Assembly (NCBI RefSeq): GCF_038502225.1
Contig: NC_091369.1
Span: 17,414,224 to 17,478,223, forward strand
Origin: Cherax quadricarinatus
Taxonomy: Eukaryota > Arthropoda > Malacostraca > Decapoda > Parastacidae
Direction: 5' to 3'
Length of the DNA stretch: 64,000 bases
The notes below the pieces were generated by a model, which was not told where the DNA came from, did no database searches, and saw only the letters and a list, made by a program, of their open reading frames with translations. How positions within the stretch are numbered: position 1 is the stretch's first letter; each line of letters starts with the position of its first letter. A program made the position numbers and the translations under genes. Below are positions 26,956 through 38,644 of the stretch, piece by piece.

Positions 26956-28682
26956 ATATTCAGAGATTGCTTCAAGTGTTTTGGAGTTCAGAGACGTCTT
27001 ATGGGAGACAATATTGGAGATGGAAGGAGGAGGAGTTTGAGTAAAGATCGGAGCTGTAATGGACTGTACCAAGGTAGGGGGGAGCGAAAGGGTGGAGGGA
27101 ACTGGAGAAGTGTGGGAGGGGACAGAAGAGGCAGGAACCTGGGAGGTGGCAGAAGAGGAAGAAATGTGGGAGGAGACAGGGGAGGAAGGCACAGTACGAG
27201 GAGGAGGATGAACCTCCACACTTGTAACAGAGCCAGTGAAAGGGGAAGACTCAGGTACAGAGATCGGGAAGGTAAAATGTGGAGGTGGATGAAGAGAAGG
27301 AGGGGTTAAAAGAGATTTTTTGGGCCTCTGAGATTGGGAGGAGGTGTCGCATGAGGTCTTGTCGATACCGGGGTTTGTGAGGGAGGACACGAAGAAGTGA
27401 GGACAGACTGAGGAGTTGAAGTAGGGACGTCTGAGCCCAGGACAGCAAAAGAATTAGATACAGGAGTGACTATGGGGCTGGCAACCGCAGAGGTTGCAGA
27501 AGATGTGACCCCAGCAGTGGGGGGACGCTTTGAAACACGAAAATAAGAAACACGGGGCAGTCTCCCTTGGAGGCGGAGATGAGAAACTGCCATAGCATAA
27601 GGGAGACCTTCTGCCTCTTTGAGGCAACGAATTTCCCGCTCATTTAAGTAGACTTGGCAATGGCGAGAGTACAAAGGGTGAGCCTCATGACAATTGAGGC
27701 AAGAGGGAGTTCGACTGCAAGACGTATTAGAATGGTCATCAGCACCACAGACTGGGCATTCAGCTATAGATCTGCAATATTTTGCTGGGTGGCCAAATCG
27801 CCAGCAATTCCTACACTGTTGCGGTGTAGGGATCACCTTCCGAACTTGTAACCGATGTCCTGCTACATGAACAGAGGATGGGGGTTCACGGCTGTCAAAA
27901 GTTAAACGAGCCACATTGCAAGGGTATCGTCTTCGCCCGCGGGCAGGAAGAACATAAGTGTCTACCTTGAGAATTGGAAGATCTTGGAGTTCCAGCTGTT
28001 CGAGAATGTCAGTGCCACATGTCTGGAAATTCTGTTGGACTATGGTATGGGGCAGAATAACAGTACCACTACAAGAATCGATAGTGATATGAATAGTATC
28101 GATATGTGAAAGAAGAGAAAGATCATGAGCTTGAGTAGAATTCTGGACTGTGATGATGTGCGTACCACTCTTAAGAGCATGAAAGGAAATATCTCTACTA
28201 ACGTGGCATAGGAGCGCTTTGCCAATACTATGGTCGGAAAGATAGGCAGTAAAAGAAGTCGGTCTTAATGTAAAGAATTTAGTTCATTGGTTGGTCTGAA
28301 ACTGAGTGTGGAGAGGGAGTGCATGACGTGTCGGTCGTTTCCGAGTAGAAAGGGAAGGTAACGAAGTAACATCATTAGGAGATTGTCGTTGATGTTTAGA
28401 AGTGGGACCAGAGTCGGTCCGACGTGGGACGGGCTGGCGATTCGAAAATCGCACCGTAGAGGGACAAGCCGGAAGCATAGTCAAAGGAGAGTGGAGGTCA
28501 GACAAATCGAAGGAGTCAGTGGAAGCCCCGGTACCTGAAGTGGGTGAGGAAACAGCACCAGCAAGAGGTACAGGGGCCTTAGGAATGTCTGAAGAGTGGC
28601 CAAAAGACGAGGCGAGGTCAGAATGGGGTGCGGTAACAATAAGGGGCCTGGGGGTAGTGGGGTCATGGATTGGGTACTCCAT
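26956..28682 (-). pseudogene. LINE ORF1, gag-like with three CCHC knuckles (5' part)
   Basis: The frame opens with Met at 28682, preceded by a long leader. The N-terminal third is Ser/Pro/Thr-rich. An in-frame TGA at 28284-28286 interrupts it and the same frame continues. Residues encoded at about 27640-27815 form three nucleic-acid-binding knuckles: CRNCWRFGHPAKYC, CPVCGADDHSNTSC and CLNCHEAHPLYSRHC. The protein then becomes proline-rich. A frameshift near a T-run at about 27318 moves reading into another frame, which continues to the hAT insertion. ORF1 proteins of this type coat the LINE RNA. The remaining about 190 bp of ORF1 lies beyond the hAT element at 22670-22856. Confidence 0.85.
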
Positions 28683-29419
28683 GGTTAGGTTACTTCTTTC
28701 TTTTTGTTTTTAAGAAAAAAAAGAAAGAAGAAAATAAAATAAAAATAAAAATAGGAATAAAAAAAGGGGGGGACCGGGGAGGGATAGTTCCTAGGAGGAA
28801 TGAAAGGGCCAGAAATCTCCCTCCACGCCCAAGAGGACCTCAGCACCGCAATACTTGCGCAGATGCAGCATGGAACCCGTGCCATACCCTACCCATCATG
28901 CCAGTAAACCAGCAATCCGGGATAGCAACCTCACATCTGCCGAGCTACCTCGGTGGACAAAAGAGAGGGCGGCCAGATATCCGCCACAAAGCATACCTCC
29001 TTCGGCCACCACCCCCGGAATCCGAAAGGTGGCTTCCAGAGATACACCCATCGCCCGAAAGACACCCAAAGCCACCCTCCAGGATACCCGAGAGGGATCG
29101 GGACATTCCCAGGCGATCCAGATTCCACGGCAAACTACGCCACCGCCAAGAACCTCAACGGAATGGGATGGACCCTGGTACCCTTTCCCCTACCCAGGAA
29201 CTAGCACGCCTGTGGGAAAAATCCCAAAGGCCAAAAAGGAAGGGCAAAAGGGACGGGTGGGGAGGAATAGGAGGAAAGGAAAAAGGGGAGGATGGGGAGG
29301 ATGGGATAGGGAAGGGGGGATTGGGGGGTAATTAGGTTCGGTCTGAGGAAGAAGACCGACAGGTCTAATTCCTCAGACCAAGAGCCTCTTCACCACGCCA
29401 AGGAGCCCACCTTGAAGAG
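28683..29419 (-). mobile_element. LINE 5' untranslated leader
   Basis: A GC-rich leader with an A/T-rich homopolymer region at 28709-28757 adjacent to ORF1. Its distal 80 bp (29340-29419) is homologous to the 5' part of the short elements at 17.8 and 18.7 kb. Frames on the plus strand here are shadows. Confidence 0.65.
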
Positions 29420-29432
29420 GAGTGGATGTAAA
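29420..29432. repeat. candidate target-site duplication, 5' side of I-type LINE
   Basis: Counterpart of 18754-18766, one mismatch in 13. Confidence 0.5.
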
Positions 29433-31457
29433 GCACTTCTCCAAACTTCAACCCACCAGGTAAAGATAATACTATCAGGAGTAGAAATTAAACCAAATCA
29501 TACCCGAGAAACTGAAGTTAACTCAGCCCGCTAGATGGTAGTGCAGACGGTAACACGCTAATGGTTCCTGGGTGCCTGAACTACCATGACCCCCCCCCCA
29601 CTCCTTTTTTTAAGGACTTTTCCCTCAAAAGAATAATAAAATGGCTGACGAATGTAAGCTAATATAGCCAACGAAAACTAAAATGTAATACAAAGGACAA
29701 CATTTGTCGACCATACATACTAAATTAACTATTCAGATATTGATATTATGCAATTGTTCTAATTCCACAAATTATTATTGCTCAAAACAATTGCGTAAGC
29801 CTGATCCAAACATAATGTTCAACATGAGAAAGTTAAGTGACGTTACCATTTGTTAGTTAATGAAATGACATGTTACACTTAAGTGTCGAGAAAACACTTG
29901 AAACACGTCCTGTTTTACAGAATCCTTCCACTGGTTTCTTTATCACATGTTGCTTCTCTTTTAACACAGGTAAAACATGTCGCATACTGTTGCTGGAAAA
30001 ATATAGACATAGCCAGACGAGAAGCTTGATAAATTTGCAATTAGCAACGTATTAACAGTGTACAAGTTCTTAATATCTAGGTAATACTTGCAACATCTGA
30101 TACGCTCCCTTATTTGTTTCTGCTGATAAAATTTTTCGACAGACTCTTCATTCCTCCTGCTACAATATTTTCTTTATTAATTTTTTGATTCAACCCGTTT
30201 TTTACATAACCTCCTGCCGAGTCATTAATTCCATGTGTATTAGCAAGCGGAGGCACAAACACGGGTGCATAAAATCGGCAATCCACTGGATGATTGAAAA
30301 CTGACAAATATTTAGGGCCCTATTAAGAAAGGGGCTGAGGGTACTAAAGCTCTAGGCCCATAAAACTTAAAAAAAAATCCGTGATATTTTGAATAATTTC
30401 AAAATATAAATTTAAATGCAAATATAATTTTGAAAGTAATTAATAAAAAATGAATACATGATCATGTTATGTTTTTAAATTCTCAGGCCCTGTATGCTCG
30501 ACTACCAGACCTGCCAACATGCGTACACCAGCGGGTTCCACTGAACGTGTCTTCTCATGACCAAGGAACGTGTACTTAGACACTTTCCTGTTTCCTGGAG
30601 AAATAATCACTGTCTACTCTTAACCAATTTTTTTAAACAAGCAAATTATTTGTTCCGTCGGGTTTCTTATAATTTATATTAAGACTACAAATTATGTCGT
30701 TACTGAGGACTCCGTCTTTTGCTAGTTATCGAAATGATAATCTTTGTAAAACCTAATAGAGGATAATATTAATTATAAGATCTTTCTCTATTCTGATAGG
30801 AATATCATTAGATGATTATATGCTTACGACAGAATAAGAATATAAAGAGATATGAAGAAAAATATGAACAAGTAATAACAAAAACAATCGTCAGACACAC
30901 CTAATAATAAGGGTATGATGTATAACCACAAACACAGAATTTCACACTAATTCATGACTAAATTTTATTGAAGCAAAGGAGTACTTACGTACTTACAGTA
31001 ACTGTGTTGAGACAAGTAAATTGTATCGCTCTCAGAAACCGTCTTCTCAATAGTCATCAAGAAATACCCAAATCTGACCGGAATCATCTTAACACAGTTT
31101 CACTTTTATCATATCCTTACTGCCAATCACAGTATCCAACTCAAACTGCACAAACAGCAAATACTGTGTCTGTGACCTTTCATTACTTCCAGCCTGGAAG
31201 AAAAATCTTTTATGTCTTCATAACACCTCGTCAAAAATAAGATCCTTGTCAAGTTGCAATAAACACACAGATTCAAAACCTGTAAGAGAAGTTTTCTACC
31301 GTCTGTCTTCGATTTTAAAACCCCCATAAAGATGTGTTTTTTTTTATCTATTTATTACATTGTTTGATGAATCTGATGAACGCCTAAATATTAGGGAAAT
31401 ATACTTGAATCAACACGATCAGTAACGACTTTACTGCAGCTGTGATATTTTAATTTT
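29433..31457. other. unannotated AT-rich sequence
   Basis: Two kilobases without a recognisable gene or family. There is a C-run at 29588-29600. The minus-strand frame at 30110-30307 resembles nothing I know. Confidence 0.3.
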
Positions 31458-31705
31458 GTCGTGTTGCAGCCGTCATTTATGAGTTATGTCGTCTTGCAGC
31501 CGTCATTTATGAGTTATGTCGTCTTGCAGCTGTCATTTATGAGTTATGTCCCCATGCAGCTGTGATTTATGAGTTATGTCGCCATGCAGCTGTGATTTAT
31601 GAGTTATGTCGCCATGCAGCTGTGATTTATGAGTTATGTCACTTTACAACTGTGATTTATGAGTTATGTTACCTTATAACTGTGATTTATGAGTTATGTC
31701 ACCTG
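31458..31705. repeat. 30-bp tandem repeat, about 8 copies
   Basis: Unit CAGCYGTSATTTATGAGTTA followed by TGTCGYCTTG. Divergence increases to the right. A plus-strand frame repeating VIYELCRHAA is an artefact of the 30-bp (multiple of three) period. Confidence 0.92.
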
Positions 31706-32006
31706 TGTTTTCTGCATTACTGGCTATTTATTAAGGCGATTTGAGCGTTAGCGGAGGCCAATATAGGCCTAGAAAGTTTATTGCTGAGTGATGTAGGACT
31801 AAGATACTCATTTTCCCATTTTGAGGCCCTATTTCTGGCTTATAACAATCATTAAATAAGCTGAAATTTCAGCTATTTCGCTAGTATGGCTTGAGTATTG
31901 TAGTTTATCGAAGGAAAGCCTATTTCGATTTAAAAGTAAGCTATTATTGGTCAAAAATTTGCCATTTAGTCATTTTTATGAAAAACTGAACAATTTCCAA
32001 ATTTGT
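31706..32006. other. unannotated sequence
   Basis: Nothing recognised. Confidence 0.3.
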
Positions 32007-32210
32007 TAGGCAAGACACATATGCAACAGTTAGGTATCTTTATTTCGAAACGTTTCGCCTACACAGTAGGCTTCTTCAGTCGAGTACAGAAAAGTTGATA
32101 GAAGCAGAAGATACCTGAAGACGATGTAATCAGTCCATCACCCTTGAAGTTTTGAGGTGGTCAGTCCCTCAGTCCCTGTCGGTATTTTACACCATTTTAA
32201 TGTTCAATTT
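32007..32210 (-). mobile_element. PLE-related non-autonomous element, hammerhead-bearing
   Basis: Nearly identical over about 165 bp to 41365-41530. It carries, on the minus strand, the ACGU-type hammerhead-like motif followed by the AAAGATACCTAACTGTTGCA block. The other end includes CTGTCGGTATTTTACACCAT, the family terminus. Confidence 0.65.
32045..32083 (-). ncRNA. hammerhead-ribozyme-like motif (ACGU type)
   Basis: Stem I UCGA/UCGA, core CUGAAGA, extra A, stem II GCCUAC/GUAGGC with loop UGU, then GAAACGUU. All canonical core bases are present. Stem I differs from the copy at 39633 (GGA/UCC) yet pairs. Confidence 0.62.
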
Positions 32211-32602
32211 CCAAATTTATAACAGTCGGAGAAAAAAAAGAGTAGGCATTCAAGTCACTAAAGTAATCTTTTCGCTCTCCATTAGTCAAGTCTCCAGGAT
32301 TCTAAGCCAAAGTGGCTTTCCACTAAAATCGACATTTTTTCCCAAAGTCTCGGCTCAGTGACCCAAACCAGGCACATCGGGCGGTCCCAAGCGTTGTAAA
32401 CGAATTAATTAATTAGGTTAATTTCAGGGAATGTTGATGGGGGAAAGCCACGACAAAAGTCCATATCCCGCTACTGTGACCCCCATTTTGGGTCACACCC
32501 AGAGATAAAACTGTTACGAAAATATATTGGAGCCTGGTGAGGGGGGGGGGTAAAGCCTTGTCTAGGGGCATATGCACAATATTAATAAAATAAACCACTC
32601 TA
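32211..32602. other. unannotated sequence
   Basis: No feature recognised; one G-run at 32542-32550. Confidence 0.3.
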
Positions 32603-32740
32603 GGGCCACACTTGTAACATCACAAAAGCTCTAAACAGGTGGTTTGATGGGCCACACTTGTAACATCACAAAAGCCCTAAACAGGTGGTTTGATGGGCCA
32701 CACTTGTAACATCACAAAAGCCCTAAACAGGTGGTTTGAT
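32603..32740. repeat. 46-bp tandem repeat, 3 copies
   Basis: Three nearly identical units of GGGCCACACTTGTAACATCA followed by CAAAAGCYCTAAACAGGTGG and TTTGAT. Confidence 0.95.
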
Positions 32741-33640
32741 TAAAGGAGGGGCAGATAAACTCACCGTTATAAAAAATAAGCTATATTAATCAGAAACAAT
32801 GTTTATACAGCACAAAACCTGCCTTCACAACATTTAACAAAAAATACACTAATACACTTCTGCTATTTAATCAAGGTTAGGACACAGAAGAAAGGGCCGA
32901 CATAACCCTACTTCCCTAACCGGCTTCTAGCCTCTTGTTAAATGCTAATTTAATTTAAAATCTTACCCGACACACCGGCCCCAACTCAAACAACAGGGCC
33001 AGGCCCATTCCTGGGCTCATGTAGTGTAAATAGAACCCAAAACCGGCCTATGGCCAGAAGATTATAACGAAATAGTCCAGTGTACTTAGCTCCATGCTAG
33101 CTTCATCACATCACACCAGCAACTGCTAGGCTAGTGACATCCACACCTCAATCCCAGTCACCTGTCTCTAACAAACCCTTTATATGCAACAATGCAGAAA
33201 CCTGCATAATAAAAGCCAACCCTATATGTTCAGGACTAACCAGTGGAACAAAGTAACACCCAATCCAACCTAATACCTAATCTAAAAACTGCTAAATTGT
33301 GTTAAATTAGTCACTTATTCCCTTATTTTAACTTTCTTCAGTCTACATATACCGATGCCAAAACTATTCCTGAAGAATTTTAGTTAATCAAACAGTCCCT
33401 CTCTCAATCCACTAGTCAAGAACCAACTAAAAAGCTCTGCAGGAAAACTTCAATTCTTTCAAACTGATGACAGGTGAAAAGATTTTTATGAGCCTTGACT
33501 CAGATGAAATTATCTACAAAACTGCCGACACTAGTGAACTACTGACAAATCTCCTAACTTCATGAAATAAAATTTAAATATTTGTTTTTAAACTGTAATT
33601 GTGAAAACAGAATTGGCAACTTGCACATTCTCCTGAAGGG
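32741..33640. other. unannotated sequence
   Basis: No recognised coding content. It may belong to the retroelement at 33.7-34.7 kb, but I cannot show that. Confidence 0.25.
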
Positions 33641-33734
33641 AGATGTGGCATGTACTGTAGTATTGGGACATACCACACTACTTCTTTCTGGTTCATCTCA
33701 AAAGGGAGGATGTTGATGTTTCCTAATGGTTAGG

Positions 33735-34746
33735 GCTTAATTGGGCAGTTGGCCTTTACGTGGCCTGGTTTATGACAACGGTAACCAGCAATGTCGTACT
33801 TAAACTTGGCTCCCTGTTGATTTTGTGGCTGGCGACACTGTGTACTGGCATCGTTGTTCATGTTGACCATGAGTTTGATGTCGTCGCTCACCTGACGAGT
33901 TAGTTGGTGTCGTTGTTCGCTTTCATCCTGCCACTTCGTTCTCTAGTCAGGGGCTCGTCCATGACTATCTCTATTCATGCCAGGCTGTTGGAAAGAAAGA
34001 TTAGACCGCTCGGACAAAGAGCGGTTAGCCTCAAAAGTGTTAGCCAGCCTGGATACTCCTAATGCAGTGGTCAACGAATGATCTTCAAGAAAGACTAACT
34101 TCTGGTCCAACAGATTCCAGAAGGTTATCCACCAAAAATAACTGCACTAAGTCTGTAAAGTTTGTCACACCACTCGCCTAGTATCATTTTGTTAATTTTT
34201 TTGACTGCTGCCTTACAAAGTCTGCATGAGATTGAGCCAGCTGACGCATGCACAGTTTGAATTCCCTCCTGTACTTGACGGGAATACACTGATACGATCC
34301 AAGAACTGTTGTTTTAACAGTAAATTCTTCATCATTTAAAACAGCTGTGACTCTTGCGCTTTGATGTACATCACTGTATGCACCAGTGCTGTCCGATGCT
34401 CCCCAGGGCACCTCAGTGCTCGAACTTGGTTATCAAATGCCTCGAAAAACTGTTCAGGCTCAGACTCAACAAAGCGAGGTACTAACGGCACGGCAACTCC
34501 TCTCCTTCTCTCTGCCAAACTCTTTAGCAAATGCACATTGCTCTTTGGTTGGCCCAAGATGAGTTTAGCTAACTCAAGTGCCAACGAAGCTGACTCGCCC
34601 TGAGACAAACCCGGTACACCACTTGCTTCACGAGACTGCTGGTCTGATTGTTCTGGTGTTATCCCTCCCACATTACGAAGGAACGTCAGCGGAGATCGGG
34701 GATTAATAACTCCTGTAGCGGGAGAAACCTCAGTATGGTGCGCCAT
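33735..34746 (-). pseudogene. gypsy-like LTR-retrotransposon gag relic
   Basis: The minus-strand reading starts MAHHTEVSP at 34746. It contains a retro-gag block with PRFVESEPEQFFEAFDNQ followed by VRALRCPGEHRTALV, the usual FF..FE....WP..W pattern of metazoan gypsy-type gag. A frame change leads into VLGSYQCIPVKYRREFK, a SCAN-like helical segment. After more decay comes a zinc knuckle CHKPGHVKANC at about 33750-33790. No protease, RT or integrase follows, so it is a truncated relic. Similar gag proteins package the retroelement RNA. Confidence 0.6.
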
Positions 34747-34904
34747 AGTTGCTTCAACCTTTAATTTGGTACGAATAATGTCACGAAGCTATGCAGCAGT
34801 AAGAGTTCGTTGGTATTCTATGAAATGGAACGAGCAATTCGCCAAAAACGCTGTAGAAAATGTTTTGGCAGATTTAGGAGAGTATACTCAGACACCAACC
34901 ACCT

Positions 34905-35429
34905 CACCTGTGTTGGTGGCATAACTCACTATAAAACGATGTTTGCAATGCATGCAACAAGCAGCAGTAGCACAGTACGACTTGCAGGATATGCAAACAG
35001 TAGCAAGGCTGACAGGCAACGCAAAAAGCGATAGCGATGCAATCATAACGATACTAACTTTTAGCTCCAGCTCCCACATTACAATCACAGGTATAATATG
35101 GCCAGTGACCTGGTCATAATGGGTTTCAAAGTGGAGCAAACTAACTAAGCAATTGTGTATAAGTTATTTCTTGCACCAGATATAATTTGCTGGATATATA
35201 TACACTATGTACAGAGAATAAATAGTAAGTGTGCCACACGGTGACAAGATGGCAAAAGCAGAAGCCAGAGAGAGTGCACCGTATCAACCAGTAGCTCAGG
35301 CAAGTCTGACAATTCGCTTGGTACAAGTTAACCACGTTGTTTCAGCTTTGGCGGGCTTGCCTGTGATTGGCCAATGAACTAAGGTACTGATTTAACGACG
35401 GGTACCCTATCGATCGTTAAATACCTAAC
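34905..35429 (-). mobile_element. candidate 5' LTR / leader of the gag relic
   Basis: On the minus strand the sequence begins TGTTAGGTATTTAACG and carries a TATATATATCC box in mid-element before the gag start. Only one copy exists in the window, so LTR identity cannot be confirmed. Confidence 0.3.
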
Positions 35430-35464
35430 ACCCGGTTCGTTGATTGGGAAGCAGCCTATATGGG

Positions 35465-36570
35465 GCATACACCGAATTGTAACATACTCTTTGCATGCCA
35501 CATCCCACGTCATTTCTCACTGTGGTAGTCTTCCTCATATGATTTCTCACTCTTGTAGCTTTCCCACACATTTCCCATTATGGTAACCTTTCCCATTTCA
35601 TTTCTCACTGAAGTAATCTTCTCCATGTCATTTCTAATTATGAACGTTTTCCCCTGTCATTTCTCACTGTGGTAGTCTTCTGCACCTCATTTCTCATTGT
35701 GATAGTCTTTTCCACCTTATTTCTCACTGTGATAGTCTTCTCCTTCTCATTTCTCACTGTGGTAGTCTTCTCCACCTCATTTCTCACTGTGATAGCCTTC
35801 CTCCACTCCATTTCTTATTGTGGTAGCTTTCCTCCACGTCATTTCTCCTGTGGAAGTCTTTTCACATATTCCCCAATATGGTACCCTTCCCACACGTCAT
35901 TTCTCACTGTGGTAATCGTCCTCCACGTCATTTCTCACAGCGAAAGTCTTTCCCTATGTCAGTTCTCACTTTGGTTATTTTACTCTGGTGGCCTGGTGGT
36001 TAACGCTCTCGCTTCACACGGTGAGGGCCTGGGTTCGATTCCCAGCCAGAGTAGAAACATTGGACGTGTTTCTTTCCACCTGTTGTCTATGTTCCCCATC
36101 AGTAAAATGGGTACCTGGGTGTTAGTCGACTGGTGTGGGTCGCATCCTGGGACACTGACCTAAGGAGGCCTGGTCACAGACCGGGCCGCGGGGGCGTTGA
36201 CCCCCGGAACTCTCTCCAGATAAACTCCAGATAAACTTTGGTAGTCTTTCCAACGTCATTTCTCACAGCGAAAGTCTTTCCCTATGTCAGTTCTCACTTT
36301 GGTTATTTTACTCATATTATTTCTCACTTTGGTAGTCTTTCCAACGTCATTTCTCACAGCGAAAGTCTTTCCCTATGTCAGTTCTCACTTTGGTTATTTT
36401 ACTCATATTATTTCTCACTTTGGTAGTCTTTCCAACGTCATTTCTCAGTATGTAAGTGTTTCCACACTTCATTTCTCACTGTGGTACCTTTCTCCCACAT
36501 CATTTTTCACTGTGGTAGCCATCGCCCGCGCCATGTCTTTTTTTGGCAGTCTTTCCCATGTCCTTTCTCA
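35465..36570 (+). repeat. degenerate ~34-bp tandem array, left arm
   Basis: Units read CATTTCTCACTGTGGTAGTC then TTCCYCCACGT. A tRNA-type SINE interrupts the array at 35986-36236, and a 72-bp higher-order unit repeats at 36240-36440. Confidence 0.88.
35986..36236 (+). mobile_element. tRNA-derived SINE with LINE-like tail
   Basis: The 5' 65 bp (35988-36052) is tRNA-like, with an A-box-like TGGCCTGGTGG and a B box GGTTCGATTCC, the internal RNA polymerase III promoter. A family-specific body follows. The last 73 bp (36164-36236) match the 3' end of the LINE at 43841-43907, including the CTCTCCAG.TAAA tail repeat. A second, tail-less copy of the same family is at 37988-38160 on the other strand. 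It is not a functional tRNA gene: the acceptor stem is not formed. Confidence 0.85.
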
Positions 36571-37440
36571 CTGTGGGGAGAAATGAAAAGGGGAAGACTA
36601 CCACAGTAAGAATGACGTTTCACAATGCTATCACAGTGACAAATGAAGTGGAGGAAGGTTTCCACGATGGGAAATGACGTGGGGAAAATTACCACAGTGA
36701 GAAATGAATTGAAAGGAGGCTACCACAGTGAGAAATGACGTGGTGGAAGGCTACCAAAGTGATGTGGGGAGAACGACCACAGTGAGAAATGAATCGGGGA
36801 AACTTAGTGAGAAATAACGTGGGGGAAGACTAATACAGTGAGAAATGACGTAGTGAAAAATACAACAGCGAGAAATGATGTCTGAAAAAGTCTTCCAAAG
36901 TTAGAAATGATATAAGGGATGACTTTGTTCAGTGAGAAATGACATGAGGGAAGGCTACCACATTGGAAAATGGCGTACGGTAGACTAACTCTTTGAGAAA
37001 TGACTTGGGAGAAAGCTACCACCTGGGAAATGTAGTGGAGTTAGACTACCACAATGAGAAATGAAGTTCAAGAAGGCTACCGCAGTGCGAATTGACATAG
37101 GGCAGGGCTATCACAGTAGGAAATGACGTGGGGGAAGACAACCACCGTGAGAAATGACGTGGAAGTATATTACCACAGTGAAAAATGACGTGGGGGAAGG
37201 CTACAACAGTGAGAAATGACGTGGGGGAAGGCTACAACAGTGAGAAATGATGTGGGGAAGACTGCAACAGTGGGAAATGACGTGGGTGAAGGCTACAACA
37301 GTAGGAAATGACGTGGGGGGAAGGCTACAACAGTGGGAAATGACGTGGGGGAAGGCTACAACAGTGGGAAATGACGTGGGGGAAGGCTACAACAGTGGGA
37401 AATAACGTGGGTGAAGACTACAACAGTGGGAAATAACCCG
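36571..37440 (-). repeat. degenerate ~34-bp tandem array, inverted right arm
   Basis: From about 36571 the same unit appears as its reverse complement (GACTACCACAGTGAGAAATG then ACGTGGGGGAA). The last third is more homogeneous (GGCTACAACAGTGGGAAATG). Confidence 0.88.
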
Positions 37441-37640
37441 AAGGAAGGATACCTCAGTCGAATTAATATTGTATCAGCTAGAGTTCGTATGATAGGGAAC
37501 ACTATTCTCCTGGATCTTGATGTGGGGGATGAACTTGATGAGTGTACCTGACACAGAGGTTAATTTACAAAGTATGGATTTGAACTGGAGGAAGAGTATT
37601 TAGAGAGCAGAAACTGATAATGAAAACATATTTGCGAAGT
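37441..37640. other. unannotated sequence
   Basis: Short transition without recognised features. Confidence 0.3.
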
Positions 37641-38290
37641 AGAACTTGATGTGGAAAATTAGAGTTTACAAACACCTACTGCACGAGGGGAAATAGAGCG
37701 TTTACCAAGAGGCACTTGTCGTGAGGGAGGGGGGAAAAGTGTATAAAAAGTGGGGTTTAGTGTTGTGGAAGAGAAGGGAAGAGGTTTTACATGTACCTTG
37801 CTTGACGTTGATTAAGGGAATTAATGGGGAGGAAGGGAAACTAAAAGGGTTTACAACGTGTATCCTGACGTTTGTTAAGGGAATTAACAAGTACATATAC
37901 AATATACACACACCTAGCTGACATGAAAAACATACTATTATATAGAAAGACGCTTGTTATGCAGAGAATTTCGGGAAAATTAGGTAAATTTTGTCCCCGG
38001 GATGTGACTCACACCCAGGTACCTATTTTGGTCATAGCTGAACATGGACAGTAGGTGCCTGAAGGAAACACGTCTAATGTTTCCACCCGTACTGGGGACA
38101 AAGCCCCGTCCCTCAGTGTGTGAGCCGAGTGCGCTAGCAATCAAACTACGGGACACCGTAGGGTTTACAACGAGTATCTTGACGTTGCTTACGGGAATTA
38201 ACGAGAAGAAAGGGGAAAAAAAGAGTGTGAACAAAGTGAAACTTGACGTAATGTAAGGGAAAAGTGTTTACAAAGTGGGATTTAACATGG
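37641..38290. repeat. degenerate tandem repeat split by a SINE
   Basis: Loose repeats of GGGTTTACAACGTGTATCCT then GACGTTTGTTAAGGGAATTAA occur at 37780-37890 and resume at 38160-38220, on both sides of the minus-strand SINE. Confidence 0.55.
37988..38160 (-). mobile_element. tRNA-derived SINE, second copy, truncated 3' end
   Basis: On the minus strand it matches the copy at 35986: tRNA-like head, then GTGGAAACATTAGACGTGTT, then AGGTACCTGGGTGTGAGTC. The LINE-like tail is absent. Confidence 0.75.
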
Positions 38291-38424
38291 ATATGAAAGT
38301 AGAGCAAAGAGCAAGTTGACGTGTGAGAGCAAAACAAAAAGACAGCAAAAGTGACATGGAAAAATGAGCATCCCAGCAGCCTTTGATATTACAATGGAAG
38401 TGAAGGAACAGGACATGGAGAGTG

Positions 38425-38535
38425 AGGAGGAAGAGGAATAGGAGGAGGAGGAGGAGGAGGAGGAGGAGGAGAAGGTGAAAAATGAGTAAGTGGAGGAGGA
38501 GAATAAGGAGAAAGTGGAGGAAGAGGAATAGGAGA
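38425..38535. repeat. GGA-rich low-complexity tract
   Basis: Purine-rich GGA/GAG run. It produces Ser/Leu-rich false frames on the minus strand. Confidence 0.85.
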
Positions 38536-38644
38536 AGTTCCTTGTCATGGTAAGTGCAATATACGAGTATGTACACATTATACATACATGCATATGCAAT
38601 AATCGTGAACAACCGATACAGAATGCAAAACAACCACATGTGGA

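Larger units (their letters stand above)
18767..29419 (-). mobile_element. I-type LINE, near full length, split by hAT insertion
   Basis: A non-LTR retrotransposon on the minus strand. From its 5' end it has a non-coding leader (29419-28683), an ORF1 gag-like protein with three CCHC knuckles, an ORF2 with endonuclease, reverse transcriptase and RNase H, then a short 3' UTR ending in ATTATAATGATAATAATT. Removing the 4083-bp hAT insertion leaves about 6.6 kb, a usual length for I-clade elements. RNase H plus TAA-type tail supports the I group. The copy is dead: stops in both ORFs, two frameshifts and a mutated RT active site. It has a candidate 13-bp target duplication. Confidence 0.85.

Noticed and set aside
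28670..29335. Plus-strand 221-codon Pro/Arg-rich frame
   Set aside because: Lies antisense in the GC-rich LINE leader, has no domain, and overlaps another open frame.
31562..31744. Plus-strand frame repeating VIYELCRHAA
   Set aside because: Artefact of a 30-bp tandem repeat, whose period is a multiple of three.
34905..35429. Functional LTR pair of a gypsy element
   Set aside because: Only one candidate LTR is present, and no protease, RT or integrase follows the gag relic; kept only as a low-confidence feature.
35988..36052. Possible tRNA gene
   Set aside because: A- and B-box-like segments are present but the cloverleaf does not close. The following body and LINE tail show it is a SINE head.
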